Source: Acetobacteraceae bacterium
GTDB lineage: Bacteria > Pseudomonadota > Alphaproteobacteria > Acetobacterales > Acetobacteraceae
Length of the DNA: 64,000 nt
Direction of reading: 5' to 3'
Assembly: GCA_003164135.1 (NCBI GenBank)
Contig: PLSD01000089.1
Coordinates: 1 to 64,000 of the forward strand
The translations under genes were made by a program, and so were the position numbers. Shown one piece after another: positions 47,064 through 56,776 of this stretch. Position 1 is the stretch's first letter. Each line of letters begins with the position of its first letter. The notes under the pieces are model-generated. The model did not search any database. It worked only from the letters and a program-made list of their open reading frames with translations, and had not been told where the DNA came from.

Positions 47064-48098
47064 TCATGCCTTTTGCGCGCGCGCCACCAGGGCCGCTATC
47101 GCCTGTGCCCGAAGGTCTTCGAGAATTTCCTTCACCGGCTGAATCGCCGTGACCATGCCGACAGACTGCCCGGCCATCACCGAGCCGTTCTCCACATCAC
47201 CCTCGATCACCGCACGCCGCAGCGCACCGGCCCAGAAATGCTCGATCTCCAACTGCGCCGCGTTCTTGTCCAACTCGCCGTCCTGGAACTTCTTCAGCAC
47301 CTCCGCCTGGTGCCGCATGAACTTCTTGGTTCCCTCGTTCACCAGTCCACGTACCGGGATTACCGGGAAGCGCTCGTCGATCTGCATCGAGGGCAGTGCG
47401 TCGCGCGCATTGGCTTTGAGGAACGCCCGCTTGAAGTTGGGGTGCGCGATGCTCTCGGTGGCCGCCGCGAACCGGGTGCCAAGCTGCGCTCCCGCGGCGC
47501 CCATTTCCAGGAAACCGAGAATCGCCTCGCCGCGCGCGATGCCGCCCGCTACGAACACCGGCACTTCGCGGATATGCGGCAGGATTTCCTGTGCCAGCAC
47601 GGTCAGCGACACCGGACCGATATGCCCGCCCGCCTCTGAACCCTCTATTATGAGCGCGTCGACGCCTGATTTCACGAAACGCTTGGCCAGCACCAGGGCC
47701 GGGGCGAAGGCCACAACCTTCGCGCCGCCATCCTTGGCCGCGCGGATTGCCGGACCGGGGGGGATTCCGCCCGCGAACACGATATGCGTTACCTTTGCGC
47801 GCAGGCAGATCTGGACCAGCTCATCGAGCTGCGGATGCATGGTGATCAGGTTCACGCCAAACGGCTTGTCAGTCATCGCCTGGGTGGCGGCGATTTCCGC
47901 CTCCAGCAGGGCCGGCGGCATCGCGCCGCAGGCAATCACGCCAAACCCGCCGGCGTTGGATATGGCCGAAACCAGATGGCGCTCGCTCACCCAGCTCATC
48001 GCCCCGGCCATTATGGCATGTTCGGTGCCAAGGAACGCGGCGCCGCGAGCCTGCAGCGCGGCGTATTCAGCTTTTGCGTCGTGGGTACAATTAAGCAT
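47064..48098 (-). CDS. nitronate monooxygenase family protein
   Basis: 344 residues, FMN-dependent TIM-barrel oxidoreductase of the 2-nitropropane dioxygenase family. 'HAIMAGAMSWVSERHLVSAISNAGGFGVIA', 'ALIIEGSEAGGHIG', 'VFVAGGIARGEAI' and 'GAAGAQLGTRFAAATES' are the flavin-site blocks. It may detoxify propionate 3-nitronate or act as an enoyl reductase-like enzyme. ATG 48098 overlaps the lysC end by 8 nt; ATG 48107 is an alternative. Co-transcribed with lysC. Confidence 0.88.
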   Translation of the reverse strand: MLNCTHDAKAEYAALQARGAAFLGTEHAIMAGAMSWVSERHLVSAISNAGGFGVIACGAMPPALLEAEIAATQAMTDKPFGVNLITMHPQLDELVQICLRAKVTHIVFAGGIPPGPAIRAAKDGGAKVVAFAPALVLAKRFVKSGVDALIIEGSEAGGHIGPVSLTVLAQEILPHIREVPVFVAGGIARGEAILGFLEMGAAGAQLGTRFAAATESIAHPNFKRAFLKANARDALPSMQIDERFPVIPVRGLVNEGTKKFMRHQAEVLKKFQDGELDKNAAQLEIEHFWAGALRRAVIEGDVENGSVMAGQSVGMVTAIQPVKEILEDLRAQAIAALVARAQKA

Positions 48099-49305
48099 CG
48101 AGTTCATACGCCGTATGCAGGGCGCGCACGGCCAACTCGGTGTATTCCGAGGCCACGAGCACGCTGACTTTGATTTCACTGGTGGAGATCACCTGGATAT
48201 TAATGCCCCGCGCCGCCAGGGTACGGAACATGGTGCCCGCCACACCGGCATGGCTGCGCATGCCAACCCCTACCACGGAGATCTTCGCCACGTTCGGGTC
48301 GCTGGAAATCTCGGCATAACCGATGTCCTGGCGGGCTTCCTCCAGCACTGCGGTCGCGCGCGGCAGGTCGGTTTTGCCGACGGTGAAGGTCATGTCCGTA
48401 GTGCCGTCGGCGGAGACGTTCTGCACGATCATATCCACGTTGATATGCGCCTCGGCTAGCGGCACGAAAATCGCGGCGGCGATGCCGGGGCGGTCCGGCA
48501 CGCGGCGCACTGTTACCTTGGCTTCATCGCGCGAATAGGCGATCCCTGCGACTATTTCCTGTTCCACAACTTCATCCTCATCAACAACCATGGTGCCGGG
48601 TGCGTCCGTAAAGCTGGAGAGCACCTGCACCCGCACATGCTCTTTCATCGCCAGTTCCACCGAGCGGGTCTGCAGCACTTTTGCACCCACCGAGGCCAGT
48701 TCCAGCATTTCCTCGTAGGTGATTTTGGCAAGCTTACGCGCAGTGGGAACGATTCGCGGGTCGGTCGTATAAACCCCGTCCACATCCGTATAAATATCGC
48801 AGCGGTCGGCTTTAAGCGCCGCAGCCAGAGCGACCGCCGAGGTGTCGGAGCCGCCGCGGCCCAGGGTTGTCACGCGGTTATCCGGGCCAATGCCCTGAAA
48901 CCCGGCGACCACGGGGATTTGCCCGCCCTGCATGCGCTCGACCAGTTCATCAGCCTCGATGGAGTTGATCCGCGCCTTGCCATGCTGGCCGTCGGTTTCC
49001 ACCGCAATCTGCCAACCCATCCAGCTGCGGGCGTCCAGCCCCAGGTCTTGCAGCGCAATCGCGGTCAGCCCAGCGGTTACCTGCTCGCCGGTCGCCACCA
49101 CGGCGTCATACTCACGCGCGTCAAACAGCGGCGAGAGATTCTGGCACCACTCCACCAACTGGTTGGTCGTGCCCGACATGGCAGACACCACCACGGCGAC
49201 CTCATTGCCCCGGTCGATCTCCGCCTTCACCCGCTGGGCGACATTGCGGATACGGTCCAGATCGGCGACCGAGGTGCCTCCGAATTTCATCACGATACGC
49301 GCCAT
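48091..49305 (-). CDS. lysC: aspartate kinase
   Basis: 404 residues, first step of the Lys/Thr/Met pathway. 'MKFGGTSVADLDRIRNVAQRVK', 'VVVSAMSGTTN', 'GRGGSDTSAVALAAAL' and 'YTDVDGVYTTDPR' form the kinase site. Two C-terminal ACT domains (from about 260) give feedback inhibition. It is divergent from ubiG across a 62-nt gap, the usual lysC-ubiG arrangement in alphaproteobacteria. Confidence 0.97.
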   Translation of the reverse strand: MARIVMKFGGTSVADLDRIRNVAQRVKAEIDRGNEVAVVVSAMSGTTNQLVEWCQNLSPLFDAREYDAVVATGEQVTAGLTAIALQDLGLDARSWMGWQIAVETDGQHGKARINSIEADELVERMQGGQIPVVAGFQGIGPDNRVTTLGRGGSDTSAVALAAALKADRCDIYTDVDGVYTTDPRIVPTARKLAKITYEEMLELASVGAKVLQTRSVELAMKEHVRVQVLSSFTDAPGTMVVDEDEVVEQEIVAGIAYSRDEAKVTVRRVPDRPGIAAAIFVPLAEAHINVDMIVQNVSADGTTDMTFTVGKTDLPRATAVLEEARQDIGYAEISSDPNVAKISVVGVGMRSHAGVAGTMFRTLAARGINIQVISTSEIKVSVLVASEYTELAVRALHTAYELDA

Positions 49306-49367
49306 ACATAAGTCCCTTGTGGAAAACCGGCCGGGGCGTCACATACCGGCCACAGGAGAGTTCGGCA

Positions 49368-50075
49368 ATGCAGCGCAGTTCAGTCAGACCGGAAGAAATC
49401 GCCCTTTTCGACGATTTGGCGTCACGCTGGTGGGATGCAACCGGCCCGATGCGTCCGTTGCACATGATGAACCCGCCGCGCGCGGATTGGGTGCTGGAGC
49501 GGGTGCGCCGGTATTTTCCTGGCCCGGTGCGTATCCTCGATGTTGGCTGCGGGGCTGGTTTACTCTCGGAATCGCTTGCCGAGGCGGGGCATGAGGTGCT
49601 TGGGCTGGACGCAGGAGCGGATGTCATCGCCGCCGCGCAGGCGCATGCGGCCGGGCAGGGGCTCAACCTCACCTATCGCAACGATACCGCCGAAAACCTG
49701 GTGGCCGAGGGGCAAAAATTCCCGGTCATCACGGCGCTGGAGGTGATCGAGCACGTAACGGACCCGGCTGAGTTCATCGCCAGCCTGGCATCGCTGCTGG
49801 AGCCGGGCGGGCTGCTGTTCCTCTCCACGCTTAACCGGAGCAAGCGCTCCTTCCTGGTCGCCAAGCTCGGCGCCGAATACCTGCTCCGCCTGCTCCCCGT
49901 GGGGACGCACAACTGGAACCAGTTCATCACCCCGGTGGAACTGGGCAACCTTTGCCGAGGTGCTGGCCTGCGCATGAGCGACACGGCGGGTATTTCCTAC
50001 GCGCCGATGGCGGTAAAATTTCGCATTTCACGTGATACCGCGATCAACTACATCGCCATGGCGCAAGCGGGCTAA
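49368..50075 (+). CDS. ubiG: ubiquinone O-methyltransferase UbiG
   Basis: 235 residues, catalyses both O-methylations of ubiquinone synthesis. 'EIALFDDLASRWWDATGPMRPLHMMNP' is the family start, 'ILDVGCGAGLLSESLAEAGHEVLGLDA' the SAM site, and 'GTHNWNQFITPVEL' the UbiG-specific loop. ATG 49368 has AGGAG at 11 nt; the longer frame from 49317 begins in the promoter gap. Confidence 0.95.
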   Translation: MQRSSVRPEEIALFDDLASRWWDATGPMRPLHMMNPPRADWVLERVRRYFPGPVRILDVGCGAGLLSESLAEAGHEVLGLDAGADVIAAAQAHAAGQGLNLTYRNDTAENLVAEGQKFPVITALEVIEHVTDPAEFIASLASLLEPGGLLFLSTLNRSKRSFLVAKLGAEYLLRLLPVGTHNWNQFITPVELGNLCRGAGLRMSDTAGISYAPMAVKFRISRDTAINYIAMAQAG

Positions 50076-50139
50076 GCTTTACCTATTCACGGACCAATGC
50101 TGGGCTTCTGTTTGCCGCGGCACAGGCATCATGGCCCGC

Positions 50140-50922
50140 TCAAATGTAGGTGTACCGCCTGAATATATACACGCCATAGGCTTTCACGCGCCGTAGTGCG
50201 ATCCGCAACCGCCGCCGTGGAGACATGGGTCGTCCGAGGCTTTTTTGCTCCAACGGCTGCACGCCATCCAGTGCGCGAAGCCACGAATCATCGGGTTCGT
50301 AACCGAATTCGACCAGCCGGCGGCACATGCCGGAAAAGGCTGAAAACTGCGCCTTTATCCGCGGCAGATGCTGGTGCCAGTTACCGATACTTTGCATACT
50401 CACCTGCCGCGGTCTGGCCGGCCGCGCCGCGTTCTGCGGCACATGGTCAGAATATTGCGAAAACGGTGCGGTGGTTTTCAGGAAACTCATCCGTGCCGCC
50501 AGCTCGCGCTGCACCTTGTCCGGGTCGCGCACGAGATCCTCGTAACGAACCACAATAAAGCGCGGGTGATTCTTCAACTGGTCGTAGATCGCCGCCGCCT
50601 GACGCCACGACTGCAAATCACTCCAATAGCGCCCTGGTGCAGCAATATGCTCACTCACCACCACGTCACGCGGGTCTCGTAACATAAAGATAAACCAAAG
50701 CTGATGGTCCAAAGGCAGGAGGACGGGGGCAAGTCTTTCCTCGCCAGGGCATTTGGTCACCAGTACGGCCTCGCCGCGGGGCATCCGCTTCCACAGCCGC
50801 GTCTCATTGGAGACGAATTCACCAACGTCAAAGCAGGCTGAAATCATCGCGACCATCAGAGTTGTACCTGAGCGTGGCGCGCCGACAACGTGAATACGCT
50901 GGGTTTTCTCGTGGTTGGGCAT
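50140..50922 (-). CDS. sulfotransferase-family protein
   Basis: 260 residues. 'IHVVGAPRSGTTLMVAMI' is the 5'-phosphosulfate loop and 'MLRDPRDVVVSEH' the 3'-phosphate motif of PAPS-dependent sulfotransferases. 'VVRYEDLVRDPDKVQREL' is also typical. The C-terminus is Arg-rich. The acceptor is unknown, but the adjacent acyltransferase, barrel and WecG-type glycosyltransferase suggest a surface polysaccharide. A GTG at 50949 could add nine residues. Confidence 0.82.
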   Translation of the reverse strand: MPNHEKTQRIHVVGAPRSGTTLMVAMISACFDVGEFVSNETRLWKRMPRGEAVLVTKCPGEERLAPVLLPLDHQLWFIFMLRDPRDVVVSEHIAAPGRYWSDLQSWRQAAAIYDQLKNHPRFIVVRYEDLVRDPDKVQRELAARMSFLKTTAPFSQYSDHVPQNAARPARPRQVSMQSIGNWHQHLPRIKAQFSAFSGMCRRLVEFGYEPDDSWLRALDGVQPLEQKSLGRPMSPRRRLRIALRRVKAYGVYIFRRYTYI

Positions 50923-51013
50923 CTCTTGCGTGTAACAAAAATGCAACACGTATTCAAGGTTTAATGCCTTTTTATACGGACAATCATATATAAAAAAACT
51001 AAGTAGGCAGCTG

Positions 51014-52009
51014 TTAATCTGTCAGCTGGTCCAGCACTTTCACCCGCCGGAACACAATTCGCTTGAGCGTCATGGGGCCCAACACCCCCGCTAGCATCAA
51101 CGTCAACGCGAAGGGCAGGAAGTTTGTGCCGTCCCATGCGTAAAAATGCAGCAGCACGCCTTTGGTGAAGCCGATGAACAGCGTGTTGAACAAATAAATC
51201 ATGAAACTATACCGCCCGAGGATAAGGAGAAGCTTCGGCGATGACGCGGCGTAGAATCTCAACCAACCATGAATTGCAGGCATGGAAAGCGCGCCCACGG
51301 GGAGCAAAACCAACGCCTCATTCCAATGCACGCCAAAGAACACAATCGCCGTGAGGCAAGCCGCGAACACCAGCAGCAACCAGCGCCACCAGCGATCCAT
51401 GAATACGTCCCAGCGCGCGCCCAGCATGCCGGCCCCGGCGCCAAGCCCAAAAAATATGGCATAGTGCCCCACGCGGTCGAGATACACATAGGCGGGCAGA
51501 GGCAGCGCATAGAGCAGCAACAGCCCTCCCAGCAGCCAGGGCAGCCGCCTGGTTTGTCCATCCAAAATCACCATGCTGCCCAGGCTGACCACGAACAGCA
51601 CGAACAAATACCAGACCGAAAGTGCCGGGCTATGCAGGGTATGCCACACGAGCGCACTCAACCCGCTGAGCAGACCGGCTGGGGCGTTGTCCACGAACAT
51701 CACATGTGAAGCGGGCAGTTTGCCCAGCACGGTGAGTACGCCGAGCCCCAAAAACGGCACCAGCAGCCGCTTCGCCCGCGCCCGTGCCACTTTGGGCCAT
51801 GCCATGCGCGGCGCCAGCAATGTGCCGGAGAGCACCGCGACCAATCCGCTCAGATACAGGAACAGCGGCATGTGGAAGGCATAAACCGCCCGGCGCAGCG
51901 GCTCGTACCAATCCACCCCCGCCGGGTCCGTCCGCGCTACCAGGTGCCCGAACACCACCAGCAGGATGGCCAGCCCTTTGGTCAGATCGATATCGTCCCG
52001 CCGCTGCAT
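51014..52009 (-). CDS. acyltransferase 3 family membrane protein
   Basis: 331 residues with about ten hydrophobic helices. 'DIDLTKGLAILLVVFGHLV' carries the conserved His, and 'RRAVYAFHMPLFLYLSGLVA' and 'AKRLLVPFLGLGVL' are Acyl_transf_3 blocks, as in OafA/ExoZ-type enzymes that acetylate polysaccharides. It is divergent from the beta-barrel gene across 75 nt. Probable modifier of exopolysaccharide or O-antigen. Confidence 0.9.
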   Translation of the reverse strand: MQRRDDIDLTKGLAILLVVFGHLVARTDPAGVDWYEPLRRAVYAFHMPLFLYLSGLVAVLSGTLLAPRMAWPKVARARAKRLLVPFLGLGVLTVLGKLPASHVMFVDNAPAGLLSGLSALVWHTLHSPALSVWYLFVLFVVSLGSMVILDGQTRRLPWLLGGLLLLYALPLPAYVYLDRVGHYAIFFGLGAGAGMLGARWDVFMDRWWRWLLLVFAACLTAIVFFGVHWNEALVLLPVGALSMPAIHGWLRFYAASSPKLLLILGRYSFMIYLFNTLFIGFTKGVLLHFYAWDGTNFLPFALTLMLAGVLGPMTLKRIVFRRVKVLDQLTD

Positions 52010-52084
52010 ATTACCTCAACCAAAGATTGTGTTTTAGCTCAACTAAACGCAATAGTTGTAATGTGGAAATGCTGAACAACTATT

Positions 52085-53272
52085 GTGCGTAAAATTCTCG
52101 CCGGCCTGTTCACCCTGTGCGCGCTCCCCGCCTGCGCGCAGGAGATGGACGCCGTGTTACCCACGGCAATCCCCGGCTACGGAACGCCGTTTGCGGTGAC
52201 CGGGGAGCACAAGCCGCCCCGCCCGGAACCAACCGGGTTTACCTGGAATGGCCTGGGTATCGCCCCCGCCCTGGCTTTGGCTGGTGGTTACGACTCCGCG
52301 CCCAACGGTGCTGCCGCCTCTTCCCTGTTCACCGCCGCGCCGAGCCTGTTGCTTACGGACCCTCTGTTCGGATTCGGCGCTTTCGCCACCGCCAATGCCG
52401 CCCTCTACCCAAGCAACCGCGCGCAAAATACCTCAGGCGTTGCGCTCGGTGCCGGGGAGCGTGCGGTGCTGGCGCGCGAGACCATCACGGTCTCCGCCGC
52501 GTATTTGCGCACGCAGGAAACTGGTTTTGCCTTGGACACGCTATCCATCACCCGGCCTGTCAGCTTCACCGTGCGGGATTTCCGGGCGAACGACGATGTT
52601 TCCCTGGGCATGTTCACCCTCACGCCCGAAGCCTCGGCCACGTCCTACAGCTTCCCCAGCCTGACGGCGCAGAACCGCACGGACACGCGCGAGTCGTTGA
52701 CCACCACGTATCTCCCGCCCGGCCCGTTGCAGTTTTTGCTCCGCCTGCGCGCCACGCAGTCCAATTATGAGACCCCGGCATTCAACGCCTCGACCAACCA
52801 GATACTCGCAGGGTTGGTGGACACGGCCTCCGGTCTGTGGACCTTCAGCGCGCTGGCAGGTGCTGCCCAGCGCCAGCCGCGCCTTGGCCCCGCGCTCACC
52901 GCCCCGGTGCTGGAGGCGGCATTGGACTGGATACCCTCGGACCTCGATAAACTCCGCCTCACCCTGGCGCGCGAAATCGACGACCCGGACGAAGTCAGCG
53001 CCGCCGCCTATACGCTGACCGAGGCAAAACTCTCATTCAGCCATGAATATCTGCGTACGCTCAGCCTCAAAATTTCCGGCGAGGCCGCCAACGCCGCTTA
53101 TTTTCACAGTTTCAAGCGCGAAACACTGTTCAGCACCACCGCGGGTGCCTCCTGGCAACTCGGTCCCAACCTCGCCCTCACCGGCGATTACGCCTTCAAC
53201 GACCGCCAGGCCAATTATCTCCCCGCTGCCAACGAGCATATTTTCACTTTGGGCATGACATGGACACCCTGA
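52085..53272 (+). CDS. outer membrane beta-barrel protein
   Basis: 395 residues. The signal peptide 'KILAGLFTLCALPACAQ' (its 'ALPAC' could be read as a lipobox) is followed by many alternating strands with aromatic girdles, ending 'HIFTLGMTWTP'. It resembles barrels encoded in Acetobacteraceae exopolysaccharide clusters ('GLGIAPALALAGGYDSAPNG', 'ERETLFSTTAGASWQLGPNLALTGDY'-like blocks). GTG start. It overlaps the next gene by 13 nt. A role as export porin or surface organiser of a polysaccharide is inferred from neighbours. Confidence 0.75.
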   Translation: MRKILAGLFTLCALPACAQEMDAVLPTAIPGYGTPFAVTGEHKPPRPEPTGFTWNGLGIAPALALAGGYDSAPNGAAASSLFTAAPSLLLTDPLFGFGAFATANAALYPSNRAQNTSGVALGAGERAVLARETITVSAAYLRTQETGFALDTLSITRPVSFTVRDFRANDDVSLGMFTLTPEASATSYSFPSLTAQNRTDTRESLTTTYLPPGPLQFLLRLRATQSNYETPAFNASTNQILAGLVDTASGLWTFSALAGAAQRQPRLGPALTAPVLEAALDWIPSDLDKLRLTLAREIDDPDEVSAAAYTLTEAKLSFSHEYLRTLSLKISGEAANAAYFHSFKRETLFSTTAGASWQLGPNLALTGDYAFNDRQANYLPAANEHIFTLGMTWTP

Positions 53273-54030
53273 CCCCCCGCACCACCCCTGGCACCGTCCC
53301 GCTACTCGGCGTCACCTTTCACGACACCCCGTTGGAGGATATGACCGCCGCACTCCTGGCACGGCCGCCGGGCGCTCCCTTCGCTTATGTCGTCACGCCA
53401 AATGCGGACCATATTGTGAGGTTGAAACGAGTGCCTGAGCTGCTGCCGGTCTATCGGGCCGCGCATTATTGTCTGCTGGATTCGCAATTTATCGCCAGGG
53501 CGGCGTGCTGGCTCGGGCTGGCGCACCCGGCGGTGGTGCCCGGAGCGGACCTTACGGCCGCGCTGCTGCACCGGATGCATGGGGCGCGCATCGCCGTCAT
53601 CGGCATGCAGCCGCACGCTTTCGCTGCCCTGGCCGCGCGCTATCCTGGCAATACCTTCCTACATCACGCCCCACCCATGGGCTTGCGCGAGAATCTTCCC
53701 GCCTTTGCCGCCGCGCGGGATTTCGGCCGTGCCGCGCAGGCGGATTTCACCTTCATCGCTCTCGGTTCACCGCTACAGGAATATCTGGCCCACGCCATCG
53801 CCACCCACGGCGGCGCCACCGGCACCGGGCTTTGCATCGGTTCGGGCCTGGATTTTTGCGCAGGCACCGCGCGCCGCGCACCATTATGGATGCGCCGGAA
53901 TGGTCTGGAATGGCTCTATCGCCTTAACCAGGAGCCATTCCGATTGGCCCGGCGCTACCTGCGTGACGACCCGCAAATCCTGCGGGACCTGCTTACCGCG
54001 GCTTGGGCTCGAAGAGCGCCGCGATCTTAG
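53260..54030 (+). CDS. WecG/TagA/CpsF-family glycosyltransferase
   Basis: 256 residues, GT26 family. 'AYVVTPNADHIVRL' (catalytic Asp region), 'DSQFIARAACWLG', 'FIALGSPLQEYLA' and the C-terminal 'RRAPLWMRRNGLEWLYRLNQEPFRLARRYL' are diagnostic. These enzymes add N-acetylmannosamine(-uronate) or similar sugars to undecaprenyl-linked intermediates of cell-surface glycans. It overlaps the barrel gene start to end, so it is in the same operon. Its last 38 nt overlap the convergent hydrolase gene. Confidence 0.92.
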   Translation: MDTLTPRTTPGTVPLLGVTFHDTPLEDMTAALLARPPGAPFAYVVTPNADHIVRLKRVPELLPVYRAAHYCLLDSQFIARAACWLGLAHPAVVPGADLTAALLHRMHGARIAVIGMQPHAFAALAARYPGNTFLHHAPPMGLRENLPAFAAARDFGRAAQADFTFIALGSPLQEYLAHAIATHGGATGTGLCIGSGLDFCAGTARRAPLWMRRNGLEWLYRLNQEPFRLARRYLRDDPQILRDLLTAAWARRAPRS

Positions 54031-55003
54031 CCGGGTCCACTTCCTCAAGCAGCGGCGGCTGCCATTTCGGCGCCTTGTCCTTGTCGATCAACAAGGCGCG
54101 CACGCCCTCGATAAACTCCCCACTCATCGCGATCTGGCACACCAGAGCGAATTCCGAGGCTAGGCAATCAGCCAGATCCTGCGCCGCGCCCCGGCGGATG
54201 ATCTCGAAGCTCCAATGCACCGAGCTTGGCGAATGCCCGCGCAACTGCGCCAACGTCGCCTTCGCAAAATCGCTGCCGTCGTCCTCCAGCGTCGAGACGA
54301 TCCCGGTGACCGTATCCTGACCAAAAGCCCAGTCGATCAGTTCCCGCTCGTTGGCCAGGGTGAACGGGGGCAGGGGGGCGGCAAATTCGGCAATCGCGGT
54401 CACGCCGTCACGCACAATCGCCGCACTCAGGGCGGGTATCCGCTCACTGGGCACAAAATGCGTGGCAAAGCCCGTATGCACCGCATCAGCGCCGGTCACG
54501 CGCGCCCCGGTGAGGCCGAGGTACATACCAAGCGAGCCTGGCATGCGCGGTAGCACGTAGCTTGCCCCCACGTCTGGGAATAGCGCGATCCCGGTTTCCG
54601 GCATCGCGAACAGCGCCCGCTCGGTGGCGATGCGGTGGCTGCCGTGCACGGAAATCCCCACGCCGCCGCCCATGCACAGCCCGTCGATGATGGCGATATA
54701 TGGCTTGCGCAACTCCGCGATCGCCTGGTTCATCGCATATTCAATGCCGAAGAAAGTCTCCGCGATGCTCGAGTCGCCCGCCACCGCGCCGGCCTGGAGA
54801 ATCCGCACGTCGCCGCCGGCGCAGAACCAGCGCTCCAGCGTATCCAGCAGGATGACATGCACAGTCGGGTCGGCGCCAAATTCGTCCACGGCGGCCCGGA
54901 TCGTCTTTACCATGTCCAAATTAAGGGCATTGAACGACTTAGGTCTGTTCAACCTGATGCGTCCTGCTCTACCCTCACGCCAGACCTGAACCTCACGATC
55001 CAT
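53993..55003 (-). CDS. 3-hydroxyisobutyryl-CoA hydrolase-like enoyl-CoA hydratase family enzyme
   Basis: 336 residues, crotonase fold. 'RWFCAGGDVRIL', 'YIAIIDGLCMGGGVGISVHGSHRIATE' (oxyanion holes) and 'MPETGIALFPDVGASYVLPRMPGSLGMYLGLTG' are typical of HIBYL-CoA hydrolase, which releases 3-hydroxyisobutyrate in valine breakdown. The extended C-terminal helical part also fits. ATG 55003 follows GGAG at 9 nt; a longer frame reaches into the divergent neighbour and is rejected. Confidence 0.88.
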   Translation of the reverse strand: MDREVQVWREGRAGRIRLNRPKSFNALNLDMVKTIRAAVDEFGADPTVHVILLDTLERWFCAGGDVRILQAGAVAGDSSIAETFFGIEYAMNQAIAELRKPYIAIIDGLCMGGGVGISVHGSHRIATERALFAMPETGIALFPDVGASYVLPRMPGSLGMYLGLTGARVTGADAVHTGFATHFVPSERIPALSAAIVRDGVTAIAEFAAPLPPFTLANERELIDWAFGQDTVTGIVSTLEDDGSDFAKATLAQLRGHSPSSVHWSFEIIRRGAAQDLADCLASEFALVCQIAMSGEFIEGVRALLIDKDKAPKWQPPLLEEVDPAKIAALFEPKPR

Positions 55004-55070
55004 TCTTCGATCTCCAAAAACAAATTTGGCGGAGAAGTACAGAATGTTTCGTCCAAGACAAGGGGACGCG

Positions 55071-55355
55071 ATGGCGGAGTTGATCTCTGACGAGCGCAAA
55101 AGCCCGGAAAGCTCGCTGTGGGCCGTGGTGGCGATGACGGGGCGGGTGATCCGCATCGCCGAGGTTTACGCCAGCCGCAGCGCCGCTTTGGCGGATAAAA
55201 CCTGGCGCGAGTCGCAAGTACGCGCCTATGCCGGGTTTTTAGAGTCATCGGCCCAGCCGATCCCCATATATGCGGTGAAACCGATCCGCCGCACCGATTT
55301 ACCCCGCCGGTGGAAACCACTTCCCGCTCTTGGTTTCCTCAATGGAAGATTTTAA
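55071..55355 (+). CDS. hypothetical protein (94 aa)
   Basis: I do not recognise a named family. The product is basic towards its C-terminus ('[20 protein letters not shown]'). ATG 55071 follows AGGGGA; a TTG at 55026 could lengthen it by 15 residues. It lies between a divergent hydrolase gene and fumC, ending 1 nt before the fumC ATG, so it is probably co-translated with fumarase. Confidence 0.55.
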   Translation: MAELISDERKSPESSLWAVVAMTGRVIRIAEVYASRSAALADKTWRESQVRAYAGFLESSAQPIPIYAVKPIRRTDLPRRWKPLPALGFLNGRF

Positions 55356-55356
55356 A

Positions 55357-56772
55357 ATGAATGAGTTCCGAATTGAACATGACAGCTTGGGTGAGGTTGC
55401 GGTTGAAGCCACAAAGCTCTGGGGCGCGCAAACTCAACGAAGCATCGAAAATTTTCCCATTGGGCGGGGCAATTATATTTGGGGCAGGGAGGTCGTCTGT
55501 GGTTTCGGTATCCTGAAAAAAGCCTGTGCGCTGGCTAATCAGGCTCTCGGCCAACTCCCGGCGGAAAAAGCGGCTCTCATTGTGCAGGCGGCGGAAGAGG
55601 TCATCGCTGGCACCTGGGACGCGCAGTTCCCCCTCGTGGTGTTCCAGACCGGCTCCGGCACGCAGAGCAACATGAACGCCAACGAGGTCATCGCCAATCG
55701 CGCCATCCAGCTCGCCGGCGGGGTGCTCGGCAGCAAAACGCCGATCGACCCCAATGACGACGTCAACCACTCGCAATCCTCCAACGACACCTTTCCCACC
55801 GTGATGCACATCGCGGCGGTGGAGGTGCTGGAGAATCTGCTCCTCCCCGCCGTGGAGGCCCTGCTGGATACATTTGAGGCGAAATCCCTGGCCTTTACCG
55901 ACGTGGTGATGACCGGCCGCACGCATTTGCAGGACGCAACGCCGATCACCCTGGGTCAGGTCATCTCCGGCTGGGCGGCGCAATTAGAGGCGGCGCTGGC
56001 CGGTATCCGCGCCACGCTGCCCGGCCTGTATGAACTCGCCATTGGAGGCACCGCGGTTGGCACGGGCTTGAACGCCCACCCCAATTTTGGCGCCACGGCG
56101 GCGGAATTCATCGCGTTGGAGACCGGCAAGCCATTTCGCACCGCGCCCAACAAATTCGCGGCCCTCTCGGCGCATGACGCGCTGGTCGCGGCCTCCGGTG
56201 CCTTGCGCGTGCTGGCGGGTGCTGCGATGAAAATCGCCAACGATGTTCGCTGGTATGCCTCCGGACCGCGCACCGGTATCGGCGAGCTGCTGATCCCCGA
56301 AAACGAGCCCGGCTCCTCCATTATGCCCGGCAAGATCAACCCGACCCAATGCGAGGCCCTGACGATGGTGGCGGTGCAGGTGTTCGGCAACGACCACGCG
56401 GTCGCGTTCGCCGGCTCCCAGGGCAATTTCCAGCTCAACGTGTTCAAGCCGGTAATGCTGCACAATTTCCTCGACTCCGCCCGCCTGCTGGCCGAGTCGC
56501 TTACCGCCTTCAACACGCATTGCGCCCTGGGCATCGAGCCCGCCTATGGGAAGATCGCCGAGAATCTGGCGATAAACCTCATGCTCGTCACCGCCCTCAA
56601 CCCGCACATCGGCTACGCGGCAGCGGCGAAGGTTGCACATAAAGCCCACCACGAGGGTCTGTCGCTCCGTGATGCCGCCCTGGCCTTGGACGTGACGACG
56701 GCGGAGGAATTCGACGCCTGGGTGAAACCCGAGGAAATGACCCGGCCGCTGCGGATTGAATCGGAGCGGTAG
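55357..56772 (+). CDS. fumC: class II fumarate hydratase
   Basis: 471 residues, iron-free fumarase of the TCA cycle. '[21 protein letters not shown]', '[15 protein letters not shown]' and the signature '[16 protein letters not shown]' are intact. ATG 55357 ('[14 protein letters not shown]') has GGAAG 8 nt upstream and is preferred to 55342. Lacking the oxygen-sensitive cluster of FumA, it suits aerobic growth. A 148-bp inverted repeat follows 5 nt after its stop. Confidence 0.96.
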   Translation: MNEFRIEHDSLGEVAVEATKLWGAQTQRSIENFPIGRGNYIWGREVVCGFGILKKACALANQALGQLPAEKAALIVQAAEEVIAGTWDAQFPLVVFQTGSGTQSNMNANEVIANRAIQLAGGVLGSKTPIDPNDDVNHSQSSNDTFPTVMHIAAVEVLENLLLPAVEALLDTFEAKSLAFTDVVMTGRTHLQDATPITLGQVISGWAAQLEAALAGIRATLPGLYELAIGGTAVGTGLNAHPNFGATAAEFIALETGKPFRTAPNKFAALSAHDALVAASGALRVLAGAAMKIANDVRWYASGPRTGIGELLIPENEPGSSIMPGKINPTQCEALTMVAVQVFGNDHAVAFAGSQGNFQLNVFKPVMLHNFLDSARLLAESLTAFNTHCALGIEPAYGKIAENLAINLMLVTALNPHIGYAAAAKVAHKAHHEGLSLRDAALALDVTTAEEFDAWVKPEEMTRPLRIESER

Positions 56773-56776
56773 CGTC

